From: Brevibacterium sp. 239c
GTDB lineage: Bacteria > Actinomycetota > Actinomycetes > Actinomycetales > Brevibacteriaceae
Length of the DNA stretch: 64,000 nucleotides
Assembly (NCBI RefSeq): GCF_900169365.1
Contig: NZ_FXZH01000013.1
Coordinates: 62,001 to 126,000, forward strand
Reading direction: 5' to 3'
Part shown: piece after piece, positions 58,202 to 64,000 of the stretch
How positions within the stretch are numbered: position 1 is the stretch's first letter
Layout of the letters: each line of letters opens with the position of its first letter
Translations under genes and position numbers: made by a program
The notes under the pieces: generated by a model
The model's database searches: none
The model's input: the letters and a program-made list of their open reading frames with translations, nothing else
What the model was told of the DNA's origin: nothing

Positions 58202-59410
58202 ATGCCCTACACCGTCGAACTCCGATGGACTCCTCCGAACCCAGCCGGGCTGAGCAAGAAGAACAGAGCCTCAGGTACATACCGCGCATATCTGCCCGAT
58301 GAGCTTGCCATCACGCTCCCAGAACTCGGCGCCAAAGCACAGTATGCAGCCGAGGAAGCGGCGGTCGTCCTCGCTCGACTCGACGAGCGGATCAGTTCGT
58401 CGGGCAGCACCTACCTCAACCATCTGCTTATCCGGTCCGAAAGCATCTCCTCCTCGTGGATCGAGGGCAATCGACTCAGTCCGAAGAAACTGGCTATCGC
58501 TGAGCGTCTGAAGTACGGCGATCGTGTGGCCCTAGATGTCATCGCCAACGTACGGGCAACTGAAAACGCCATCGACGAGATCGCCGACCCACTTCGGGCG
58601 ACCAGCGTCAAGGACATCGAAGACCTCCAGCACTCGATCGAGCCGCGGCTTGCCTTTGGACTGCGAGAAGCCCAGAACTGGGTGGGCGGCCCGGGCAACA
58701 GCCCGCTGCGCGCAGAGTTCGTACCTCCACCACCAGCTGAGGTTCCACGGCTCGTCGCGAATTTGGCTGCGTTCATCACGGCCACGGAGGGCAATCCGGT
58801 CATCCGCGCCGCAATCGCCCATGCTCAGTTCGAAACGATCCATCCCTTCGCCGACGGGAACGGCCGAACTGGGCGAGCGCTCGTCCACACGGTCCTCAAA
58901 CGTTCCGATGCACTCCGTACTGTGCTCGTGCCGATCAGCACGGTCTTCGCGGCCAACACGAACGCCTATATCGGTGGCCTGAACGCGTATCGCAAAGACC
59001 CAGCCGACCTTGATCAGTGGGTCATCTCCTTCGCCGAGGCGGTCGAAGCGGCCGCCGCAAGCGCTGTCCTCCTGGCCGAAGACATCGAAGCGCTGGATCA
59101 GACAGTTCGCCTCGATCTCGCCGAGCACCGCCGCGAAATCGGCAAGTCACCGATCCACCCGAGGGCCGATTCGGTCATCCTCAAAATCCTCGACTGCTTA
59201 GCGCGAGAGCCGGTGATCACCATCGATTCGGTGGCGGTCGAGCACGGAGTCTCTCGCGCTGCTGCCCATAGGGCTCTCGTCGAGCTCGCCGAGGCAGGGA
59301 TCCTCAGGAAAACCAAGAATCACAAAGGCAAGATCGTCTGCTATTCGGCAGACCAGCACCTCGCGTATGTTGAGTTGCCGGAGGCGAACCACCGGGGCCG
59401 AAAGGGCTGA
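58202..59410 (+). CDS. Fic-domain AMP-transferase with C-terminal winged helix
   Basis: 402 residues. The Fic N-terminal domain carries the inhibitory motif SSWIEG (residues 84-89, S/T-x-x-x-E-G/N). The catalytic Fic motif HPFADGNGRTGR is at about 214-225 with all canonical residues. The C-terminal 90 residues read as a winged helix (EPVITIDSVAVEHGVSRAAA, HRALVELAEAGILRKTKNHK). Such proteins AMPylate target proteins and are held inactive in cis; the helix likely binds the palindrome at 58114. ATG 58202 has a perfect AGGAGGT six bases upstream. Substrate unknown. Confidence 0.9.
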   Translation: MPYTVELRWTPPNPAGLSKKNRASGTYRAYLPDELAITLPELGAKAQYAAEEAAVVLARLDERISSSGSTYLNHLLIRSESISSSWIEGNRLSPKKLAIAERLKYGDRVALDVIANVRATENAIDEIADPLRATSVKDIEDLQHSIEPRLAFGLREAQNWVGGPGNSPLRAEFVPPPPAEVPRLVANLAAFITATEGNPVIRAAIAHAQFETIHPFADGNGRTGRALVHTVLKRSDALRTVLVPISTVFAANTNAYIGGLNAYRKDPADLDQWVISFAEAVEAAAASAVLLAEDIEALDQTVRLDLAEHRREIGKSPIHPRADSVILKILDCLAREPVITIDSVAVEHGVSRAAAHRALVELAEAGILRKTKNHKGKIVCYSADQHLAYVELPEANHRGRKG

Positions 59411-59474
59411 GCCCCGTTTGAGTGGACGGGTCTCTCTAAGCGGGCCAGTCGCGTCGCACCCTACTCCCCCGCAT

Positions 59475-60317
59475 TCACAAGTCAATGGTTCCAGACAGGA
59501 CAACTTCAGTACGACCTCCCACCCACAGTCGACCATCGTCGTAACTGATGTGGACGCGACCTTCACGGCCCATCGCTGTGCCTTGAGCAGCAAGATAGGG
59601 AGCGGAGGCACGGTCGGTGGCGATCAGCCATTCCGCGGCCGCAGCGTTGAGACTTCCCGTGACCGGGTCCTCGCGCAACGGTTCATCGCCTTCAGTGAAG
59701 AAGGCGCGAACCTCGAATGCCGCCTCGGCACCCGACTCGTGGGCTCCGATCACACCGATATCCCACCGTCCCGGATGCGCGGATGCGTCTGGGCGCAAGT
59801 CGAGTACGGTCTGTGCGCTGTCGAGAAGAACCCCGACCCAGCCGGGGCCGTTATCGAGCCACTCGGAATCGATCACGTGGCGGCCGTCGATGCCGAGAAT
59901 GTCGTTCAATGCAGACATCATCGTTGAGTCAACTGGACCAGACCGCAGGCGAGGCGGGGGCGTGAAGGCAAGCAGATCCTCCTCGACGCGAATTGGCACC
60001 AGCCCCGCCCCGCATTCCTGAATGACGACTCCTGGAGTCGATGGAACTCCGCCGGAGTCCAACCAGGCTCGGGCAGTGCCCAATGTCGGATGCCCGGCAA
60101 AGGGCAGTTCGGTGCTCAGACTGAAGATGCGGACTCGGTAGTCAGCACCTGGCTCTGTCGGCGGCAGCACAAACGTGCACTCGGACAGGTTGGACCAGAT
60201 CGAATACCGGCGCAGGCTCTCGTCGTCGATTCCTGCAGCGTCGAGCACCACGGCAACCGGGTTACCTGTGCACGGCTGGGTACCGAAGACGTCCACTTGA
60301 CGAAATCCACGAATCAT
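59475..60317 (-). CDS. PhzF-family isomerase-like protein
   Basis: 280 residues with the PhzF two-domain epimerase fold: FRQVDVFGTQPCTGNPVAVV at the N-terminus (with the catalytic Glu of PhzF expected near NLSECTFVL), ELPFAGHPTLGTARAWLDSG, and the C-terminal RAFFTEGDEPLREDPVTGSL NAAA region. Members isomerise trans-2,3-dihydro-3-hydroxyanthranilate or related compounds, but most genomic copies are unlinked to phenazine genes, as here. ATG 60317 is leaderless (TAGGCT at 60325-60330, 7 bases). Converges on the Fic gene. Confidence 0.88.
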   Translation of the reverse strand: MIRGFRQVDVFGTQPCTGNPVAVVLDAAGIDDESLRRYSIWSNLSECTFVLPPTEPGADYRVRIFSLSTELPFAGHPTLGTARAWLDSGGVPSTPGVVIQECGAGLVPIRVEEDLLAFTPPPRLRSGPVDSTMMSALNDILGIDGRHVIDSEWLDNGPGWVGVLLDSAQTVLDLRPDASAHPGRWDIGVIGAHESGAEAAFEVRAFFTEGDEPLREDPVTGSLNAAAAEWLIATDRASAPYLAAQGTAMGREGRVHISYDDGRLWVGGRTEVVLSGTIDL

Positions 60318-60324
60318 TGGAGTA

Positions 60325-60330
60325 AGCCTA
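60325..60330 (-). promoter_or_regulatory. -10 box (TAGGCT) of leaderless PhzF gene
   Basis: TAGGCT on the minus strand, a 7-base spacer and ATG 60317. No ribosome site. Confidence 0.4.
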
Positions 60331-60413
60331 CCGATTCCCCTGCGGGCAGGCGGCCTTTCGTCATACTCACCGAGATCGCTGTTCTGGGCGGAGTCAATCT
60401 GCCCTCAGCCTTG

Positions 60414-60989
60414 TCACTGGTCGACTTCGCCGAGGCGGTCGACGAGTCGAGCGATGATCCTGGCCCTTGTCTCGTCGCTGCGTGCAGTGAGAATCGGCAG
60501 CATTGCTGAGTACCGCTCTGCACGAGTGAACCGATCGAACGCGGCGTGGGCCTCTGGCGCCCTGGCGAGAGCATCACGAAGATCATCGGGAATGGTCACC
60601 TGCGCCTGCCCAAGGTACGCATTGGCCCAGCGTCCATCCGCCTTGGCAGCAGCGACCTCGGCGGCACCGCGCTCCCGCATTCGTCTGTCGTCGCTCAAGC
60701 GTTGGACAATCTCGACATTGCGCTTCGACCAGTTCGAGCGGGAGCGGCGTGGAGTGAAGCGCTGGACGAATGTCGTTTCGTCGAACTTTCGACGTTGTCC
60801 GTCGATCCAACCGCTGCACAGGGCTTCTTCGAGAGCCTCCTGGTAGCTCAGAGATGTCGGCGTGGTGACGTTCTTCTTTGCCAGCAGCAGCCACACGCCG
60901 TCTGATGTGGCGTCATTGCGCGCCAGCCAGTCTCGCCACTCGGCAGTATCGGCGAGGATGAGCGGGTGGTGCTGGGGATGCTCGGTCAT
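60414..60989 (-). CDS. YdeI/OmdA-family protein
   Basis: 191 residues. Motifs of the YdeI family: TAEWRDWLARNDATSDGVWL, LSYQEALEEALCSGWIDGQR, TFVQRFTPRRSRSNWSKRNV and the C-terminal helical PDDLRDALARAPEAHAAFDR. The role of these bacteriocin-immunity-like or stress-associated proteins is unclear. ATG 60989 is chosen over an upstream ATA/ATG codon at 61010 because CAGGAT lies 6 bases before it (weak -10), a leaderless pattern. It ends near, and is on the same strand as, the alcohol dehydrogenase gene, 17 bp downstream. Confidence 0.8.
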   Translation of the reverse strand: MTEHPQHHPLILADTAEWRDWLARNDATSDGVWLLLAKKNVTTPTSLSYQEALEEALCSGWIDGQRRKFDETTFVQRFTPRRSRSNWSKRNVEIVQRLSDDRRMRERGAAEVAAAKADGRWANAYLGQAQVTIPDDLRDALARAPEAHAAFDRFTRAERYSAMLPILTARSDETRARIIARLVDRLGEVDQ

Positions 60990-61006
60990 GACTCCATCCT
61001 GCCGGA

Positions 61007-62041
61007 TCAATCCAGGTCGGACATGTCGAGAACGAATCGGTACCGCACGTCGTTTCCTGCGAGTCGTTCAAGCGCCGTATCGACCTGTGAAGACGGCAGC
61101 ACCTCGACGTCGGGGACGACCCCGCTGTCGGCACAGAACTGCAGCATTTCAGCGGTCGAAGGTCGACCCCCGCTGCCTGCGGAACTGAGCTTCTTTCGGC
61201 CGATGAGCAGGTCGGTGACCTCCACGGTGAGCGCACCCAGATAGCCGAGGACGCTGAGAGTCCCGTCCAGCCCGACCAGCTTGAGATAGGGCGCGATGTC
61301 GTGTGGTGCCGAGATGGTGTCGATGACGACGTCGAAACTCTCCCTCGCCGCGGTTATCTGCGCAGAGTCGGTGGAGACGATGAACCCATCCGCGCCGAGT
61401 CGGCGGGCATCGTCGGCCTTGTCCGAGGTGCGGCTGATCACGGTCGCGGTGGCACCGAGTGCGACCGCGAGCTTGACTGCGAGATGGCCGAGGCCTCCGA
61501 GGCCGACCACGGCAACGCGTACACCCGGCCTGACATCCAACGCGCGCAGCGGCTCCCAGACAGTGATGCCCGCACACATCAGCGGTGCTGCCGCGGCCGG
61601 ATCCAACCCCTCGGGAAGTCGGTAGGCGAAATCTTCGCGGACAACGTACTCCCGCGAGAACCCGCCCAGGGTCGTCGATCCGTCGACACGATCCTTCCCG
61701 CCATAGGTCAAGGTGGGAAACTCGTGGCAGAAGTTCTCCTGTCCTGCCCGGCACATGGGGCACTGACCGCAGGAATCGACGATGTTGCCCACCGCGACAT
61801 TGTCGCCGACGGAGAAGGCTGCCACCTCGAGCCCAACCTCGCTGACGACGCCGGTGAACTCGTGCCCTGGAATGAGGCGCGAGTGACCATCATGGTCACG
61901 CAGTGCCTTCAGGTCGCTGTGGCAGAGCCCGCAGTAGTCGACCCTCACAGCAATGTCATCCGGGCGCAGTTCGCGCCGCTCCAGCAGGCCTGCACTCAAT
62001 TCCGATGAGCCAGTCGCCTGCCATCCAGTGGTCGTTCGCAT
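61007..62041 (-). CDS. Zinc-dependent alcohol dehydrogenase (MDR superfamily)
   Basis: 344 residues. Catalytic zinc: Cys in YCGLCHSDLKAL and GHEFTGVVSEVG. Structural zinc: the four cysteines CGQCPMCRAGQENFC. Cofactor site: RVAVVGLGGLGHLAVKLAV, followed by VISRTSDKADDARRLG, whose Ser-Arg after the second strand suits NADPH. AdhA/CAD-like. GGGAG lies seven bases before ATG 62041. Divergent from a TetR gene with two related operators between, so expression is probably induced by an aldehyde or alcohol ligand. Confidence 0.9.
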   Translation of the reverse strand: MRTTTGWQATGSSELSAGLLERRELRPDDIAVRVDYCGLCHSDLKALRDHDGHSRLIPGHEFTGVVSEVGLEVAAFSVGDNVAVGNIVDSCGQCPMCRAGQENFCHEFPTLTYGGKDRVDGSTTLGGFSREYVVREDFAYRLPEGLDPAAAAPLMCAGITVWEPLRALDVRPGVRVAVVGLGGLGHLAVKLAVALGATATVISRTSDKADDARRLGADGFIVSTDSAQITAARESFDVVIDTISAPHDIAPYLKLVGLDGTLSVLGYLGALTVEVTDLLIGRKKLSSAGSGGRPSTAEMLQFCADSGVVPDVEVLPSSQVDTALERLAGNDVRYRFVLDMSDLD

Positions 62042-62052
62042 CACAGATCTCC

Positions 62053-62122
62053 CTAAACAGACTATTCGGTCTATTTAGCGTACTGCCGCACTCCGGACGA
62101 AGCAAACCAACTGGTCTGTTTG
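62053..62122. promoter_or_regulatory. Two TetR-type operators between ADH and TetR genes
   Basis: Operator 1 at 62053-62078: 11-bp arms matching at 9 positions around ATTC. Operator 2 at 62103-62122: 10-bp half-sites matching at 7 positions. Both contain the half-site AAACAGAC or its complement GTCTGTTT. Spacing and position suit TetR repression of both divergent genes. Confidence 0.6.
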
Positions 62123-62135
62123 ATACTGTGACTGC

Positions 62136-62723
62136 ATGCCCGAACAACCCCAGACCCCCCGCGGGGCGGCGACCTACCAGCGCATCCTCGACGCAGCCAC
62201 CGAGGAGTTCGCCCGGCACGGCATCGCCGGGGCCCGCGTCGACCGGATTGTTTCGGCAGCGCGGACGAACAAGGCTCAGCTCTACTCCTACTTCGGCGAC
62301 AAGGGCCAGCTCTTCGACGCCATCTTCCTCGACTCTCTCGACAGCATCACCAACACGGTGCCCATCGATGCCGAGGACCTCGCTGATTGGGCCGTGCGCC
62401 TCTACGACGAATATCTGCGCCGTCCCGACCTCATCCGACTGGCCACCTGGACGCGATTGGAGCGACGGCCCACGGGCCACCTCGCCGAATCCCACGATGA
62501 CTACGATGACCACAAACTCTCGGCCATCGCCGCTGCTCAGAAGGCGGGGCAGGTCCGGGACGGCGACCCGTTCGACATCATGGCGATGGTCATCGCGATG
62601 TCGATGGCGTGGTCACCGGTGAGCAATGTCTACACCGCCGACAGCAGTGAACCCGCCGAGGCGCACTCCTCCCGTCGGAGGTTGCTGCGCGAGTGTGTCT
62701 CCCAGGCCATGAGACCCCATTGA
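62136..62723 (+). CDS. TetR-family transcriptional regulator
   Basis: 195 residues. HTH at about 8-55 (YQRILDAATEEFARHGIAGA, RVDRIVSAARTNKAQLYSYF, GDKGQLFDAIFL). C-terminal ligand-binding helical domain with TWTRLERRPTGHLAESHDDY. Divergent from the alcohol dehydrogenase gene, which it should repress together with itself via the operators at 62053-62122. GATACT at 62122-62127 precedes ATG 62136 by 8 bases; no ribosome site is apparent. Confidence 0.9.
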   Translation: MPEQPQTPRGAATYQRILDAATEEFARHGIAGARVDRIVSAARTNKAQLYSYFGDKGQLFDAIFLDSLDSITNTVPIDAEDLADWAVRLYDEYLRRPDLIRLATWTRLERRPTGHLAESHDDYDDHKLSAIAAAQKAGQVRDGDPFDIMAMVIAMSMAWSPVSNVYTADSSEPAEAHSSRRRLLRECVSQAMRPH

Positions 62724-62730
62724 CGCATGG

Positions 62731-63702
62731 TCAGACGTGGGCGGCAGTCCCCTTCGGAGCCTGCTGGGCAAGCATGCGCGTCCGATACCTGTGCGGAGAT
62801 TCGCCGACGCTGCGCTTGAACGCGGAACTGAAGGAACTCTCCGAGGAGTACCCGAGCTTGAGAGCGAGCAGTCGCATTCGCGAGTCAGCTGAGCGGAGTT
62901 CGCGCTTGGCCAAGAGCATCCGCCACCGCACGAGGTAGGTCAGCGGCGGCATGCCCGCGACCTCGCGGAAGCGAACCGCGAAGGCCGTGCGCGACATCGC
63001 TGAGGCTCGGGCGAGGTCGTTGAGCCCCCAGGCCACTTCGGGGCGTTCATGGATGAGGTCGAGAGCAGGCTTTAGCCGATCGTCTCCCAGCAGCCTCAGC
63101 CATCCCGATGGAACGGAGGGGTGATCGGCGAACGCCCGCAGGACGTCGAGAATGAGCAGTTGGCAGTACTCACGGACGGCGAAGTCCGCGCCGGGTCGTT
63201 TCGAGGAGATCTCCTCGAAGAGGCGATCGATGGTCCCGCTCACGCGCGAGGACGATGGGGAGGAGGTGCGGATGTGGGCCACAGGCGGCAGCGCATCAAA
63301 GAGGAGCTCATGGCCGGCGAAATCAAGGTCGATCCGTCCGCCGATGAAGATGTCCGAATTCTCAGGGTCAGCGACGTCGAGGCGAGCGATCTCTCCATTA
63401 GATGGCTGCGCCACCTTTGTCAGCGGCCCGTCACCGGCACCTCCACGCAGGCAGAGCCACGACCGGGCATTGAGGATCGTTACTTCTCCTTCAACCAGCG
63501 TGATCGGAGAGTCGATTCCATCGGTGCTCAGCGTGGCCTGTCCGCGCACAATCGCGCAGAATTTCAATTCCTCGTCGACATCTGATTCCGCCGACCACTG
63601 GCCGCTGACGGCAGCACCACCGGAGACCACACCACGGACCGCGATGAGGTCGAGCACTTCCGAGAGATGATCACCAGCCACGTCTGAACTATAGAGCATC
63701 AT
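62731..63702 (-). CDS. AraC-family regulator with N-terminal cupin domain (Cupin_6)
   Basis: 323 residues. A cupin-like sensor (about 5-180: VLDLIAVRGVVSGGAAVSGQ, ELKFCAIVRGQATLSTDG) is followed by the two AraC helix-turn-helix units (about 225-310: WGLNDLARASAMSRTAFAVR, LLALKLGYSSESSFSSAFKR). It probably regulates the divergent SDR gene. The start is uncertain: two adjacent ATGs at 63702 and 63699 and an upstream ATG at 63717 lack a good ribosome site. A GCAGA/TCTGC inverted repeat at 63705-63715 sits just upstream of the chosen start and may be autoregulatory. Stop is 8 bp from the TetR stop. Confidence 0.88.
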   Translation of the reverse strand: MMLYSSDVAGDHLSEVLDLIAVRGVVSGGAAVSGQWSAESDVDEELKFCAIVRGQATLSTDGIDSPITLVEGEVTILNARSWLCLRGGAGDGPLTKVAQPSNGEIARLDVADPENSDIFIGGRIDLDFAGHELLFDALPPVAHIRTSSPSSSRVSGTIDRLFEEISSKRPGADFAVREYCQLLILDVLRAFADHPSVPSGWLRLLGDDRLKPALDLIHERPEVAWGLNDLARASAMSRTAFAVRFREVAGMPPLTYLVRWRMLLAKRELRSADSRMRLLALKLGYSSESSFSSAFKRSVGESPHRYRTRMLAQQAPKGTAAHV

Positions 63703-63756
63703 TTGCAGACTCTGCATTATTCCAGGTACCAAACGAACCAGGCAGAGTAGGAGGCA

Positions 63757-64000
63757 TGAATACAGAAACCACTGCCCCATCACCGCCCACATCACATACA
63801 GTCGCCCTCATCAGCGGCGCGAACAGAGGAATCGGCCTGCAGGTCGCAAAGGACCTGACAGCAGCGGGCTTCACCGTCCTGCTGGGATCCCGAGACGAGG
63901 AGAGCGGACGTCGGGCTGCTGCCGAGATCGACGGCAATGCCACCACCCTCCAACTCGACGTCACCGACGAAGACTCCATCATGGCGGCCGCAGAACACAT
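63757..64000 (+). CDS. Short-chain dehydrogenase/reductase, 5' part only
   Basis: Open to the end of the window. It encodes 81 visible residues: after a polar leader (MNTETTAPSPPTSHT) comes the SDR nucleotide loop VALISGANRGIGLQVAKDL (G-x-x-x-G-I-G), then VLLGSRDEESGRRAAAEIDG and the NAD-binding Asp in LQLDVTDEDS. The catalytic YxxxK lies beyond the window. GGAGG ends only one base before ATG 63757, unusually close, so a nearby alternative start is possible. Divergent from the AraC gene. Confidence 0.9.

Noticed and set aside
1..64000. tRNA, rRNA, riboswitch or phage genes
   Set aside because: Looked for conserved tRNA ends, rRNA blocks and riboswitch-like leaders on both strands; none was recognised by eye, though a covariance search could still find a small RNA.

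Overview
The window reads as chromosome of a high-GC actinobacterium, possibly Brevibacterium-like. That placement rests on GC-rich third positions, the actinobacterial families present, many GTG starts, tightly overlapping ATGA gene junctions, and a dozen genes whose start codon lies 5-7 bases after a TANNNT -10 box (leaderless transcripts). The genus is a guess. I see no rRNA, tRNA, CRISPR array, phage or insertion sequence.

Layout. 1-4.9 kb: end of a GNAT acetyltransferase, a cupin, then a PaiB-like protein, YtcJ-type amidohydrolase and ThDP enzyme operon facing a MocR regulator. 6.3-23.8 kb: a catabolic region centred on HMG-CoA. It holds HMG-CoA reductase and lyase (mvaA, mvaB), an MHS-type transporter, a PucR-type regulator, an enoyl-CoA hydratase, a family III CoA-transferase, a HyuA/HyuB pair whose B subunit carries an acetone-carboxylase-gamma-like tail, and a complete peptide/opine-type ABC importer (five genes). 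24-31 kb: FAD oxidase, second YtcJ amidohydrolase, MHS transporter, LysR regulator and aminotransferase. 31-37 kb: CocE/NonD hydrolase, ArsR-like regulator, AbgT transporter, NAD(P)-binding protein. 37-48.7 kb: an amine/amino-acid utilisation region with GntR, two FAD oxidases and an SSS symporter; RpiR facing a polar amino-acid ABC importer plus another FAD oxidase; and a transporter-RidA-RraA operon. 48.7-53.9 kb: mostly small housekeeping or stress genes, including a MerR regulator with its small multidrug exporter and a textbook MerR promoter. 53.9-59.4 kb: an SNF2 helicase whose last 164 bp are repeated 1.1 kb downstream, with a HEPN/MNT toxin-antitoxin pair between the copies, followed by a Fic protein behind a 47-bp palindrome. 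59.5-64 kb: PhzF, a YdeI-like protein, alcohol dehydrogenase with TetR, AraC, and the start of an SDR.

How it fits together. Most of the region takes up and degrades nitrogen- and isoprenoid-derived organic acids. Four FAD amine/amino-acid oxidases would release imines, which RidA would hydrolyse. Two amidohydrolases would open amides. The HyuAB, CoA-transferase, hydratase, MvaA and MvaB set could funnel mevalonate-like or branched dicarboxylic acids to acetyl-CoA and acetoacetate. Nearly every module carries its own divergent or adjacent regulator and a visible inverted repeat at the promoter. All functions come from motif recognition and gene context; no database search was run.
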